In this document: piece after piece, positions 17,092 to 25,964 of the stretch | Layout: each line of letters begins with the position of its first letter | How positions within the stretch are numbered: position 1 is the first letter of the stretch | Assembly (NCBI RefSeq): GCF_032878875.1 | Contig: NZ_CP118157.1 | Span: forward strand, 3,410,001-3,474,000 | DNA from: Microbacterium sp. AB | GTDB taxonomy: Bacteria > Actinomycetota > Actinomycetes > Actinomycetales > Microbacteriaceae | Direction: 5' to 3' | DNA: 64,000 nt | Made by a program: the position numbers and the translations under genes | Notes under the pieces: generated by a model | Databases searched by the model: none | Seen by the model: only the letters and a program-made list of their open reading frames with translations | What the model was told of the DNA's origin: nothing

Positions 17092-17741
17092 CGTCCGATT
17101 CCTTCCCTGCGGGGGCCGAGCGCGAGGAGCTCGGCGAGCGGATCTCCGCCGGCGATCCGGCGGAGGAGGTCGGGCTCGCGCTCGTCGGCGCGGCGCGCGG
17201 CGTCGAGGACGCCGGGATCGAATCGCTCCGGGTCGAGGACGACGACGCCGTTCTCGTCGCCGGCCACGACGTCGCCCGGACGGACCAGGACGCCGCCGAT
17301 CTCCACCGTGCCGCCGGACGTCGCGGCGGACGAGCCGATCGCCTTCGTCGTGAGCGCCGTCGTCCCGGTGGCGTAGACGGGCAGGCCGGATGCGGCGAGC
17401 GCGGACAGATCGGTCACGGGCCCGTCGACGACGATGCCCGCCGCGCCGCGCGCGACCGCGGCCGCGACGGTGACCGCGCCGACCGGCGCGTGCCGGCCGC
17501 CGCGCACGCGGACGACCAGCACCTCGCCGTGCGCGAGCCCGACGAGCGCGCGGTTGACGGCGATCGCGTCCGGCTCCACGAGGTCGACGGTCACGGCGAC
17601 GCCGGCCATGCGTCCTGCCGGCGCGACGCGCCGGATGCGCGGAGCGCAGAAGCCCTCCTCGCAGAGGTGCCCGATCGTCGCGAGCTCGACGTCGTCGAGC
17701 CCGGACAGAAGCCGCCTCCGCCTCGCCGCCGGATCACTCAT
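17088..17741 (-). CDS. RraA family protein with altered active site
   Basis: A 217-residue member of the RraA / HMG-aldolase (4-hydroxy-4-methyl-2-oxoglutarate aldolase) family. Active aldolases carry an Arg-Asp pair in a DGxxRD motif; here the segment reads GIVVDGPVTDLSALAASGLP, so the Arg is replaced by Thr110 while Asp111 is kept. The later GDENGVVVLDP is conserved. The swap argues against ordinary pyruvate aldolase or oxaloacetate decarboxylase activity. It lies between RidA and the TPP enzyme, with overlaps at both ends, so it belongs to the pathway. A different lyase or tautomerase role is possible. Confidence 0.85.
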   Translation of the reverse strand: MSDPAARRRRLLSGLDDVELATIGHLCEEGFCAPRIRRVAPAGRMAGVAVTVDLVEPDAIAVNRALVGLAHGEVLVVRVRGGRHAPVGAVTVAAAVARGAAGIVVDGPVTDLSALAASGLPVYATGTTALTTKAIGSSAATSGGTVEIGGVLVRPGDVVAGDENGVVVLDPERFDPGVLDAARRADEREPDLLRRIAGGDPLAELLALGPRREGIGR

Positions 17742-18123
17742 CCCCGCTCTCCTTCACGACCGCGACGCAGTCGATCTCGAGCGAGACGCCCCACAGATCG
17801 ACGCACACGGTCGTGCGCGCCGGCAGCGCGGCGCCGAAATGCTCGCGGTAGACGCGATTGTACGTGTCGAGGACGGAGGGATCCGCGAGGTAGCCGTTGA
17901 CCTTGACGACGTGGTCGAGATCGCTCCCCGCCGCCCGGAGGACGGCGCCGAGATTCGTCAGCGCACGGTCGAGCTGGGCGGCGAACCCCTCCGGCACGGA
18001 TCCGTCCTCCGCCGTCGGGAGCTGTCCGGACGTGTACACGAAGCCGTTCGCGACGACCGCCGGGGAGAACGCCCCGACGGGCCCGGCGACGCCGGGTGCG
18101 GCGGCGATCCTCGTGAGCGGCAT
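17734..18123 (-). CDS. RidA family protein (enamine/imine deaminase-like)
   Basis: A 129-residue RidA/YjgF-type protein. The residues matching the E. coli RidA active-site Arg and Glu are present in LPARTTVCVD and SLEIDCVAVV. RidA proteins hydrolyse reactive enamine/imine intermediates to ketones and ammonia. The ATG at 18123 overlaps the MFS stop and its own stop overlaps RraA. Its presence suggests that the pathway passes through an imine, consistent with a nitrogen-containing substrate. Confidence 0.9.
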   Translation of the reverse strand: MPLTRIAAAPGVAGPVGAFSPAVVANGFVYTSGQLPTAEDGSVPEGFAAQLDRALTNLGAVLRAAGSDLDHVVKVNGYLADPSVLDTYNRVYREHFGAALPARTTVCVDLWGVSLEIDCVAVVKESGDE

Positions 18124-19466
18124 CAGGCGCCGGCGTCCGTCGCCTCGGCGTGGTCGATGCTCTTGCCCAGCCCCTCGGCCAGCAGGAGCAGCGCGACGAA
18201 CGACAGCACGGCCGCCCCGCCGATGTACCAGGCGATGGACGAGCTCTCCCCCGTCAGATCCAGCAGCCAGACCGTGATCGCCGGCGTGATCGCCGATCCG
18301 AGCAGCCCCGACAGCATGTACGCCACCGAGAGTCCGGAGTACCGGACCTTGGAGCCGAAGAGCTCGGCCAGGAACGTCGCGATCGGTCCGTAGTTCGCGG
18401 AGAACGCGAGCATCATGAGGGCGTAGGCCAGGAAGACCCCCCAGAGCTGCCCCGTGTTCATGAGCCAGAAGAACGGGAAGGCGAGCAGCGCCTCCGCGAG
18501 GATCCCCGCGGCGATGACGGGCTTGCGCCCCACCCTGTCGGAGAGGCGGCCGAACGCCGGGATCCCGACGAAGGCGACGAGGCAGGCGACGAGCACGGCC
18601 CACAGCATGGTGTTGTTCGAGTGACCCAGAGCGGTCGTGCCGTAGTTCACGCCGGAGGTGACGAGCAGGGTGAAGGTGGAGCCCGTCGACAGCGTCGCGA
18701 TGCCGCCCACGATGACCTGCTTCCCGTACCGGCGGAGGAGGTGCGCGAAGGGCAGCTTCGCCTTCGCCCCCGCCTCCCGCACCGCCTGGAAGCTCGGCGT
18801 CTCCTCGATGTTGAGCCGGATGTAGATCCCCACCCCGACGAGCACGGCGGAGACGAGGAACGGGACGCGCCAGCCCCAGCTGATCAGGGCCTCGTCGGAG
18901 ACGAAGGCCGTCACGATCAGGAACGCGAGGTTGGCGAGGAGCGTGCCGGCGGGGACGCCGATCTGCACGAGCGACCCGTAGAAGCCGCGGCGCTCGTGCG
19001 GGGAGTGCTCGACCGTCATGAGCACGGCGCCTCCCCACTCGCCGCCGAGCGCGAGCCCCTGGATGAGGCGCAGCGAGAGGAGGATGAGCGGTGCGGCGAC
19101 GCCGATCGTGGCGAAGTCGGGCACGAGCCCGATCGCGAACGTCGCCGCGCCCATCGCGATGAGCGAGACGAGCAGCATCGACTTGCGGCCGATGCGGTCG
19201 CCGAAGTGCCCGAAGAGCACGGCGCCGACGATGCGGGCGAGGTACGCCGACGCGAAGGTCAGGAACGCGAGGATCGTCCCCAGCGCCGCGTCGAGGTCGG
19301 GGAAGAAGACCCGGTTGAACACGAGGGCCGACGCCGTTCCGAACAGGAACAGGTCGTACCACTCGACGGTGGTGCCGATCACGCTCGCGAAGGCGATCTT
19401 CTTCATCTTCTGCGAGTCGAGACGGCCTGAGCCGGGGATCGCGGGGGTGGCGGCATCGACAGTCAT
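18123..19466 (-). CDS. MFS transporter, metabolite:H+ symporter (MHS) family
   Basis: A 447-residue major-facilitator protein with twelve predicted membrane spans. Family markers are GTTVEWYDLFLFGTASALVF near the N-terminus, the loop GHFGDRIGRKSMLL and the later GRLSDRVGRKPVI, as in the KgtP/ShiA/ProP-like MHS group of organic-acid and zwitterion symporters. The ATG at 19466 is preceded by GAAGGAA on the minus strand. It is the first gene of the six-gene operon and presumably imports its substrate. The 282-base gap upstream separates it from a divergent PucR-type regulator. Confidence 0.92.
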   Translation of the reverse strand: MTVDAATPAIPGSGRLDSQKMKKIAFASVIGTTVEWYDLFLFGTASALVFNRVFFPDLDAALGTILAFLTFASAYLARIVGAVLFGHFGDRIGRKSMLLVSLIAMGAATFAIGLVPDFATIGVAAPLILLSLRLIQGLALGGEWGGAVLMTVEHSPHERRGFYGSLVQIGVPAGTLLANLAFLIVTAFVSDEALISWGWRVPFLVSAVLVGVGIYIRLNIEETPSFQAVREAGAKAKLPFAHLLRRYGKQVIVGGIATLSTGSTFTLLVTSGVNYGTTALGHSNNTMLWAVLVACLVAFVGIPAFGRLSDRVGRKPVIAAGILAEALLAFPFFWLMNTGQLWGVFLAYALMMLAFSANYGPIATFLAELFGSKVRYSGLSVAYMLSGLLGSAITPAITVWLLDLTGESSSIAWYIGGAAVLSFVALLLLAEGLGKSIDHAEATDAGA

Positions 19467-19720
19467 GTCGTTCCTTCGAGGATGGGGGGCGGGTGGGATG
19501 GACGCTGGGAGCAACCCTGCCCAAGACCGCGAGGGATGGCCATCGCCAATCGCACAGCGTTCGTGCCGTGCGTTATGGATCCGCACAATCATCGGCTTCC
19601 GCGCGGACGGCCGCCTGTGGCACGATGGCCGTCGACACCCTCGGAGATCCGCGTGATCCCGGGCTCGAGAAGACATCGACGCGCGGCCGGCACGCGGGGG
19701 AATCTCGTGTATCCGTCACA

Positions 19721-19734
19721 TTACGCTGGCGTAA
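19721..19734. promoter_or_regulatory. Palindrome TTACGCTGGCGTAA ahead of the PucR-type regulator
   Basis: Perfect six-base arms TTACGC/GCGTAA flank TG, fifteen bases before the GTG start at 19749. It lies in the 282-base divergent gap between the MFS operon and its likely regulator, and is a plausible regulator-binding or autoregulatory site. I found no clear -35/-10 pair in the rest of that gap. Confidence 0.45.
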
Positions 19735-19748
19735 AGAACAGGAGACCC

Positions 19749-20924
19749 GTGAACGAATCCAGACCAGGAGCGGACGAGACCGCCTGGCACGCCCTCCTCG
19801 GACGCCTCATGAGCGACCACCCCGCGCTCGTCGACGACTTCCTGCAGCGGTTCTCGCAGCGCGGCCTCTACGGGGACGTGGCCCTGCCGGAGGAGGACCT
19901 GCGGGCCGCGGCCTCGCGATCGCTCGAGCTGCTCATCCGGCAGCTCAGCGGCCTTCCGCTGACGCCCGCGCTGCGGTCCGCCCCGCAGGAGCTCGGGGTC
20001 GCGCGCGCCCGCCAGGGTGTGGCGAGGGACATGCTCATGGACGCCGTCCGCCTCGACTTCCGCGTGCTCTGGTCCGGTCTCGTCCGCGCGTGCGGCGACG
20101 AGTCCGCCGACCTGCTCGTCCGCCACGCCGAGGAGGTCCTGACGACGGTGGAGCGCTACGTCGGCGACGTGCAGAGCGCGTTCCTCGACGAACAGGCCGA
20201 GCTCGCGCGCGACACGAGGGTCGGCGTCCGTCGCGCGCTCGCGCGCCTCATGTCCGCGGAGCCGGCGGACCTCGACGTCGTCGCCGGAGAGGTCGGCGCC
20301 GTCATCGGCATGCCCGTGGGCGGCCGGTTCGAGGTCGTCTACAACCCGGCGGATGCGGCCGACCGGGCGCGGCGCATCGTCTCGGCGACGTTCCGGGACC
20401 ACGAGTATCTGGCGGTGGACCTCGACGAGGGGACGCTGTTCGTGAGGGACCACGACGCCGCGACGCCCCTCGCCATCCCCCTCGCGCCCGTGCGGGGAGG
20501 CGTCGTCGCCGCGACCGGGGGACTGCGCGAGCTCCCCGCGTCGATCCGCCTGGCCCGGCTGATCGCGCACCATGCGTCCGATCGCCTCGCGACGGAACAG
20601 GACGTCTGGCTCGGGATCGCGCACGACGCCGTCGCACACCTGCCGACGGTCCGGCTCGCCCTCGGCGGGCTCTCGGCGCTCGACGCCGCCGACCGCCGTC
20701 TTCTCGTCGACACCGTCGTGCGCTACTGCGAGACCGGATCCATCAAGCAGACCGCCGCCGATCTCTACTGCCACAGGAACACGGTCGTCAACAGGATCCA
20801 TCGCTTCGAAGAGCTCACCGGCCTCGACGTCGCCGTCCCCCTCGACGCGACGAAGGCGCTCGTCGCGCTCGGGGACGAGGCGGCGCACGTGCTTCTCAGC
20901 CGCCCCCGCCCGAGGTTCGCATGA
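19749..20924 (+). CDS. PucR-type helix-turn-helix transcriptional regulator
   Basis: A 391-residue regulator. The C-terminal HTH_30 domain is clear: YCETGSIKQTAADLYCHRNT then VVNRIHRFEELTGLDV. The N-terminal part is helical (residues 1-170) and the middle resembles the GGDEF-like/CdaR spacer of this group. The GTG at 19749 follows AGGAG at a good distance; longer in-frame readings cover the promoter region. Divergent from the MFS-RidA-RraA-TPP-amidohydrolase-dehydrogenase operon, it is the probable activator of that operon, as PucR relatives are of purine and amino-acid catabolism genes. Confidence 0.88.
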   Translation: MNESRPGADETAWHALLGRLMSDHPALVDDFLQRFSQRGLYGDVALPEEDLRAAASRSLELLIRQLSGLPLTPALRSAPQELGVARARQGVARDMLMDAVRLDFRVLWSGLVRACGDESADLLVRHAEEVLTTVERYVGDVQSAFLDEQAELARDTRVGVRRALARLMSAEPADLDVVAGEVGAVIGMPVGGRFEVVYNPADAADRARRIVSATFRDHEYLAVDLDEGTLFVRDHDAATPLAIPLAPVRGGVVAATGGLRELPASIRLARLIAHHASDRLATEQDVWLGIAHDAVAHLPTVRLALGGLSALDAADRRLLVDTVVRYCETGSIKQTAADLYCHRNTVVNRIHRFEELTGLDVAVPLDATKALVALGDEAAHVLLSRPRPRFA

Positions 20925-21732
20925 CGGGGTCGTGCGCGCCCTCGGCGACCGCCGGCACGTACATCACGACGTGGAGGTCCGCGGCGTCCGAGGGCACGAC
21001 CCGATGGTGCTCGAAGGCGAGCGGACCGGCCTCGCGGTGCACGAAGACGCGCCGACGCGAGGCGAAGCGCTCGACGGCGAGCTCCGACCACTGCTCGCGG
21101 AAGTCGGCGCTCGCCTCCCGCAGGCGGTCGACGACGGCCCTGTGCCGCGGGGAGCCCAGGCGCACGCCGGACTCCGCCCGGAACTCGGCGAGGAAGAGGC
21201 GGCTGTCCCGCTCCCAGTCCGGGAGCATCTCCCGCAGCTGCGGGTCGGTGTAGATGAGCCAGAGCAGGTTGCGGTCCTCCGCGGCGAGCGCGGCGATCCG
21301 CGGGTAGAGCCACGCGTACGGCGCGTTCCACCCGGCGATCGCCCAGTCGGTCGCGACGACGAACGCGGGGAACGGCAGGGCGTCCACCAGCCGCTGCAGA
21401 TGGTCCGGCACGCTCTCGTGCTCCGGCGCGGCGGGGGCGTCGTCCCGCTCGGCGAGGGCGAAGACGTACTCCCTCTCCGCCGACGTGAGGTCGAGGACCC
21501 GTGACACCGCGGTGAGGACCTGCCGGGAGACGTTGATGTCGCGCCCCTGCTCGAGCCACGTGTACCAGGTGCCGCTCACTCCCGACAGCGTGGCGACCTC
21601 TTCGCGGCTGAGCCCGACGTCGCTGCGGCGGCTCGTGAGGGGGAGGCCGAGCGCCGTGCGGCTCATCGCGCGCCGCCTGCTGGCGAGGAACTCGCCGAGC
21701 TGCTCGCGCCGGGGGCTGCGCGGCCGGATCAT
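20896..21732 (-). CDS. XRE-type regulator with MmyB-like ligand-binding domain
   Basis: A 278-residue regulator. Residues 10-80 form a helix-turn-helix of the actinobacterial type ([20 protein letters not shown], then EQGRDINVS). The rest, with [15 protein letters not shown] and [19 protein letters not shown], matches the MmyB-like domain, which binds fatty acids in known members. Its end overlaps the end of the convergent PucR-type gene by 29 bases. Target genes are not evident; such regulators often control a neighbouring dehydrogenase, but the next gene is the divergent ilvD, 74 bases away. Confidence 0.9.
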   Translation of the reverse strand: MIRPRSPRREQLGEFLASRRRAMSRTALGLPLTSRRSDVGLSREEVATLSGVSGTWYTWLEQGRDINVSRQVLTAVSRVLDLTSAEREYVFALAERDDAPAAPEHESVPDHLQRLVDALPFPAFVVATDWAIAGWNAPYAWLYPRIAALAAEDRNLLWLIYTDPQLREMLPDWERDSRLFLAEFRAESGVRLGSPRHRAVVDRLREASADFREQWSELAVERFASRRRVFVHREAGPLAFEHHRVVPSDAADLHVVMYVPAVAEGAHDPVMRTSGGGG

Positions 21733-21806
21733 CCTGCGATGATACTGGGAGCACCCCTACTTCCCGTAGCTCCCCTGGCCGGATCGGATCGTGGCGGAAT
21801 GGGATC

Positions 21807-23666
21807 ATGCCCCCGCTCCGCTCACGCACGATCACCCACGGCCGCAACATGGCGGGAGCCCGCGCTCTGCTCCGCGCCGCCGGAGTCCCCGGCGCGGACA
21901 TCGGGCGGAAGCCGATCATCGCCGTCGCCAACTCCTTCACCGAGTTCGTCCCCGGGCACACGCACCTCGCGCCCGTCGGGCGCATCGTGTCCGACGCGAT
22001 CACGGCGGCGGGCGGCGTCCCGCGCGAGTTCAACACGATCGCCGTCGACGACGGCATCGCGATGGGCCACGGCGGGATGCTGTACTCGCTGCCCTCGCGC
22101 GACCTCATCGCCGACTCGGTGGAGTACATGGTGAACGCGCACTGCGCCGACGCGCTCGTGTGCATCTCCAACTGCGACAAGATCACGCCCGGCATGCTGC
22201 TCGCCGCCCTCCGGCTGAACATCCCGACGGTGTTCGTGTCGGGCGGGCCGATGGAGTCGGGGCGCGCGACGCTCGTCGACGGCTCCGTCCGCACGCTCGA
22301 TCTCGTGGACGCCATCTCGGAGGCCGTCAACGAGAACGTCTCGGATGCCGACATCCAGCGGATCGAGGAGTCGGCCTGCCCCACGTGCGGGTCGTGCTCT
22401 GGCATGTTCACGGCGAACTCGATGAACTGCCTCACGGAGGCCATCGGGCTCTCGCTCCCGGGCAACGGCTCCGTGCTCGCCACGCACACCGCTCGCCGCG
22501 CGCTCTACGAGAAGGCGGGCTCGCTCGTCGTCGACATCACGCGCCGGTACTACGACGAGGACGACGCCTCGGTGCTGCCCCGGAGCATCGCCACACCCGC
22601 GGCGTTCGGGAACGCCATGGCGCTCGACATCGCCATGGGCGGATCGACCAACACGATCCTGCACCTCCTCGCCGCGGCGCACGAGGCCGGCGTCGCCTTC
22701 GGGCTCGACGAGATCGACGCCGTGTCACGCCGCGTGCCGTGCCTCGCGAAGGTCGCGCCGAACCCCGCATACGGGCGGATGTACTACATGGAGGACGTCC
22801 ATCGCGCCGGCGGGATCCCGGCCCTTCTCGGCGAGCTGCGCCGTGCGGGGCTCCTCGACGACGCCGTGCACACCGTGCACGCGCAGACGCTCGGGGCCTG
22901 GCTCGACGAGTGGGACGTCCGCGGCGGCTCGGCGAGCGCGGAGGCCGTCGAGCTCTGGCACGCCGGGCCCGGCGGCGTGCGCTCGTCGACCGCCTTCTCG
23001 CAGTCGGCGCGCTGGGAGGAGCTCGACCTCGACGCCGAGGGCGGCTGCATCCGCGACGCGGCGCACGCGTACTCGACGGACGGCGGCCTCGCCGTGCTGC
23101 GCGGCAACATCGCCGTCGACGGCGCCGTCGTGAAGACGGCGGGCGTCGACCCGTCGATCTGGACCTTCTCGGGTCCGGCGGTCGTGTGCGAGTCGCAGGA
23201 CGAGGCCGTCGAGAAGATCCTGAACAAGAGGGTCGGAGAGGGCGACGTCGTCGTCATCCGCTACGAGGGGCCGAAGGGCGGGCCGGGCATGCAGGAGATG
23301 CTCTACCCGACGTCGTTCCTCAAGGGACGCGGCCTCGGCAAGACGTGCGCGCTCATCACGGACGGCCGCTTCTCCGGCGGGACGTCCGGGCTCTCCATCG
23401 GGCACGTCTCGCCCGAGGCCGCGGCGGGCGGGCTCATCGCCCTCGTCGAGGACGGCGACATCGTCTCGATCGACATCCCGACGCGCGCCCTCTCGCTCGA
23501 CGTCGCCCCCGAGGAGCTCGACCGGCGCCGCGCCGCGCTCGAGGCGGGCGGCGGCTACCGCCCGAGGGACCGCGTCCGGGCGGTGTCGCCGGCGCTGCGC
23601 GCCTACGCCGCCTTCGCGCAGTCCGCCGACAAGGGCGCCGTACGCGTCGTGCCGGAGACCGTCTGA
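21807..23666 (+). CDS. ilvD: Dihydroxy-acid dehydratase
   Basis: A 619-residue IlvD/Edd family enzyme that dehydrates 2,3-dihydroxy-3-methyl acids to 2-oxoacids in valine and isoleucine synthesis. Cluster-binding cysteines are visible in [12 protein letters not shown] and [17 protein letters not shown]. Length fits the large IlvD class. It stands alone, with no ilvB/N/C nearby, and is followed by a very strong hairpin. Sugar-acid dehydratases share the family, but the ordered [15 protein letters not shown] and [20 protein letters not shown] segments are those of true IlvD. Confidence 0.95.
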   Translation: MPPLRSRTITHGRNMAGARALLRAAGVPGADIGRKPIIAVANSFTEFVPGHTHLAPVGRIVSDAITAAGGVPREFNTIAVDDGIAMGHGGMLYSLPSRDLIADSVEYMVNAHCADALVCISNCDKITPGMLLAALRLNIPTVFVSGGPMESGRATLVDGSVRTLDLVDAISEAVNENVSDADIQRIEESACPTCGSCSGMFTANSMNCLTEAIGLSLPGNGSVLATHTARRALYEKAGSLVVDITRRYYDEDDASVLPRSIATPAAFGNAMALDIAMGGSTNTILHLLAAAHEAGVAFGLDEIDAVSRRVPCLAKVAPNPAYGRMYYMEDVHRAGGIPALLGELRRAGLLDDAVHTVHAQTLGAWLDEWDVRGGSASAEAVELWHAGPGGVRSSTAFSQSARWEELDLDAEGGCIRDAAHAYSTDGGLAVLRGNIAVDGAVVKTAGVDPSIWTFSGPAVVCESQDEAVEKILNKRVGEGDVVVIRYEGPKGGPGMQEMLYPTSFLKGRGLGKTCALITDGRFSGGTSGLSIGHVSPEAAAGGLIALVEDGDIVSIDIPTRALSLDVAPEELDRRRAALEAGGGYRPRDRVRAVSPALRAYAAFAQSADKGAVRVVPETV

Positions 23667-23668
23667 GA

Positions 23669-23730
23669 CGTTTGTGGGGGGAAAGTGCCGTTTTCCGTTC
23701 CGGGAAAGCGGCACTTTCCCCCCACAAACG
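23669..23730. terminator. Very long perfect hairpin after ilvD
   Basis: Two 22-base arms (23669-23690 and 23709-23730) are exact reverse complements, spelling CGTTTGTGGGGGGAAAGTGC at the 5' end. The 18-base loop can pair further in part (TTTTCC with GGGAAA). It begins two bases after the ilvD stop, so it certainly can act as a terminator. The length and the mixed G-run/A-run composition, unlike the other terminators here, suggest a dispersed palindromic element. Confidence 0.8.
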
Positions 23731-23754
23731 GACGGGGGCGGACGCCCCCCGGGA

Positions 23755-23913
23755 TCACGCGCCCGTGCGCCGGTGAGAGCCGTCGGTGAGCGGCGGGAAG
23801 CTCGGGATCGGGATCGGACGCTGGGAGGGATGCCGGACCTCCGCGGTCCGGACGCCCGTGCGCCCCGCTCCGGGACTGTGGGGGTCCGCGTTCTGTCGAG
23901 CGGGTTCGGCCAT
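23755..23913 (-). CDS. Possible small proline/arginine-rich protein
   Basis: A 52-codon frame (MAEPARQNADPHSPGAGRTG...) begins with ATG at 23913, preceded by GAGGAGG at nine bases. It has no transmembrane segment and no family I recognise. It lies alone in the 550-base gap between ilvD and the deacetylase operon. The ribosome site is the main support; composition is that of disordered or random GC-rich sequence, so it may not be a gene. Confidence 0.35.
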   Translation of the reverse strand: MAEPARQNADPHSPGAGRTGVRTAEVRHPSQRPIPIPSFPPLTDGSHRRTGA

Positions 23914-24062
23914 GGTGCTCGACCTCCTCTCTCGCGCTGTCGTCGTCGATCCGGCTCCGCGTCCGCGTGCGGACCCTTCTGAGACGTCCTTCCAGTGAAC
24001 TACGCCGACACGCCCGGGGGAACGGGGTTGACAGAGAGCGGCCGCGCGTGCGGCCGATCGAC
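23914..24062. other. Gap upstream of the deacetylase operon
   Basis: This stretch holds no convincing gene. It contains a TTGACA at 24028-24033 and a GC-rich inverted repeat GCGGCCGCGCGTGCGGCCG around 24039-24057. The latter could be a hairpin or an operator. The more likely promoter lies just downstream. Confidence 0.3.
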
Positions 24063-24110
24063 TTGACACGCTCGCGACCCCGTCGCAATCATGCGGATAC
24101 ACGCGTACAC
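24063..24110 (+). promoter_or_regulatory. Promoter and candidate GntR/FCD operator of the deacetylase-Dpp-metalloprotease operon
   Basis: TTGACA at 24063-24068 is a perfect -35. A weak -10, CAATCA, lies 17 bases on at 24086-24091. Immediately after it comes ATACACGCGTACAC (24097-24110), an imperfect palindrome centred on ACGCGT. The nine bases CACGCGTAC also occur at 35280-35288, upstream of the GntR/FCD gene at the far end of the cluster. This suggests a shared operator and repression by that regulator. The leader to the first ATG is about 110 bases and includes a second small inverted repeat CGGAC/GTCCG (24124-24141). Confidence 0.55.
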
Positions 24111-24219
24111 AACTCGTAACGCACGGACACATATGAGTCCGATCGTCCGCGAACAGGCCGTTCGGCTTCTAGTGTGTGGGCTTGTCGGCCGCTCGGGCCG
24201 GCACGACGACGGGAGCGGA

Positions 24220-25152
24220 ATGTCCGACGGGCTCGAACCCTGGCAGTGGCCGGAATCGACGTGGCGCACCACGGTCGAGCACGTGCGGGCGGGACGCGCG
24301 TTGCGCCCGCACTGGCCGGGCGACGCCCGTGTCGCGGTGGCGCTCTCCTTCGACTCCGACCATGAGACCCCCGCGCTGCGGGACGCCGCGATCACCCCCG
24401 GGGTCCTCTCCGGCGGACAGTACGGTGCGCGTGTCGGCCTGCCGCGCATCCTCGCGCTGTTGCGCGAGTTCGACGTCCCGGCGTCGTTCTTCGTCCCCGC
24501 GGTCTCCGCCCTGCTGCACCCGCGGCAGATCGACGACTACCTCGCCGACGGTCACGAGGTCGCCGTCCACGGCTGGATCCACGAGCGCAACACCCTGCTG
24601 GCGCGCGAGGATGAGCTGGACCTCACCCTCCGCAGCCTGGAGACCCTCGAACAGCTGTCGGGCAGACGACCCGTCGGGATCCGCACGCCGTCGTGGGACT
24701 TCTCACCGGACACCCTCTCGGTCGTCAGAGAGCTGGGCTTCCTCTACGACTCGTCACTCATGGCCGACGACGACCCGTACGAGCTGGTCGAGGATCTCAC
24801 GCCGACCGGCATCGTGGAGATCCCGGTCGAGTGGATCCGAGACGACGCCCCCTATTTCGGCATGGCCCGGTACACGGCCGTACGGCCCCACACGTCACCG
24901 TCGAGCGTGCTGGAGATCTGGCGCGCGGAGTTCGACCGCGCCCGCGAGGAGGGCGGGCTGTTCCAGCTGACCGCCCACCCGTCGATCATCGGTCACCGTT
25001 CCCGCATCGACGTCCTCCACCGGCTCGTCGAGCACATCGTCGCCTCGGGCGACGCGTGGTTCGCCACGCATGAGGATGTCGCACGCCATGTCCTCGAGCA
25101 CGGAACGACGAAGGACGCCGGTGTGGCAGCGGACTCGGCGGCGCGATCGTGA
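24220..25152 (+). CDS. Polysaccharide deacetylase family protein (HpPgdA-like)
   Basis: A 310-residue NodB-fold metal-dependent amidase/deacetylase. Motif 1 is ALSFDSDHE, with Asp residues for catalysis and metal; motif 2 is VHGWIHERN, giving the two metal His residues; motif 3 is IRTPSWDFSPDT. No signal peptide is present, so the protein is cytoplasmic, as for HpPgdA-like enzymes that act on small amides rather than cell-wall polymers. The start MSDGLEPWQW at 24220 follows GGGAGCGGA; upstream in-frame ATGs lie in the promoter. It is the first gene of the operon, with its stop overlapped by the SDR start. Confidence 0.88.
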   Translation: MSDGLEPWQWPESTWRTTVEHVRAGRALRPHWPGDARVAVALSFDSDHETPALRDAAITPGVLSGGQYGARVGLPRILALLREFDVPASFFVPAVSALLHPRQIDDYLADGHEVAVHGWIHERNTLLAREDELDLTLRSLETLEQLSGRRPVGIRTPSWDFSPDTLSVVRELGFLYDSSLMADDDPYELVEDLTPTGIVEIPVEWIRDDAPYFGMARYTAVRPHTSPSSVLEIWRAEFDRAREEGGLFQLTAHPSIIGHRSRIDVLHRLVEHIVASGDAWFATHEDVARHVLEHGTTKDAGVAADSAARS

Positions 25153-25964
25153 GCCGCCCGCATGCCGTCGTGACGGGGGCCGCTTCGGGGCTCGGCCGCA
25201 CGATCGCGGAGGACCTCGCCGCCCAGGGATGGGATGTCACGGGCGTCGACATCCAGGCCGACCGGCTGACACAGGCGGCGGCAGAGATCGCGCGGGCCAC
25301 GGGCCGCGCGATCCGCGCCCTCGTCGTCGATCTCGGTGACGTCGGGGCCGCCGCGGGCGCCATCGCCGAGGCGTGGGCGACGGCACCGATCGATGGGCTC
25401 GTCAACGCCGCCGCGATCTACCCCGCCATCCCCTATCTCGAGCTGGACGCGAAGGCGTGGACGCACGTGCAGACGGTCAATGTGACGTCGCCGTTCTTCG
25501 CGACGCAGGCCCTGGCACGTCTCGCGCTCGCTGCGGGGCGCACCCCCGCGGTCGTGAACGTCGCCTCCGGTGCCGCCCGACGCGCGCGGCCCGGCGCATC
25601 GCACTATTCGACGTCGAAGGCCGCGCTCGTCATGGCGACGCAGGCCAGCGCGATAGAGCTCGGCGCCCACGGCATCCGGGTGAACGCGATCTCGCCGGGA
25701 TTCTTCGCCGTCGACAGCGCGGCGAACCCCGTCACGGCCGAGTACGAGGCGCTGCTCTCCGAGACGGTGCTGCCCGGACCCGCGGACGCCGGCTCGCTCG
25801 CCGCGACCGTGCGCTTCCTGCTGAGCGATGCGGCGCGATGGATCACCGGGGCGGTGATCCCCGTCGACGGCGGCTCGGGCGCCGGGACGAACAGGCTGCC
25901 CCTGCACTGGACCGGGACGACGGCATGGCAGCGCGCGTCGGCCGCGGAGGAGGAGCGCTCATGA
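25149..25964 (+). CDS. SDR family NAD(P)-dependent oxidoreductase
   Basis: A 271-residue short-chain dehydrogenase. The cofactor motif is TGAASGLGRTIAEDLA at residues 9-24. The catalytic Tyr-Lys pair is in HYSTSKAALV, with the Ser in VVNVASG. The C-terminal DGGSGAGTNRLPLHW is followed by a short tail. It starts with GTG overlapping the upstream stop (GTGA). It would oxidise or reduce a hydroxyl/keto group on the pathway intermediate; direction is not determined. Confidence 0.92.
   Translation: MSRPHAVVTGAASGLGRTIAEDLAAQGWDVTGVDIQADRLTQAAAEIARATGRAIRALVVDLGDVGAAAGAIAEAWATAPIDGLVNAAAIYPAIPYLELDAKAWTHVQTVNVTSPFFATQALARLALAAGRTPAVVNVASGAARRARPGASHYSTSKAALVMATQASAIELGAHGIRVNAISPGFFAVDSAANPVTAEYEALLSETVLPGPADAGSLAATVRFLLSDAARWITGAVIPVDGGSGAGTNRLPLHWTGTTAWQRASAAEEERS

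Noticed and set aside
15397..23666. TPP enzyme plus ilvD as a split valine/isoleucine biosynthesis locus
   Set aside because: The TPP gene is locked by overlaps into a catabolic operon, has no regulatory subunit nearby, and is separated from ilvD by two regulator genes on different strands.
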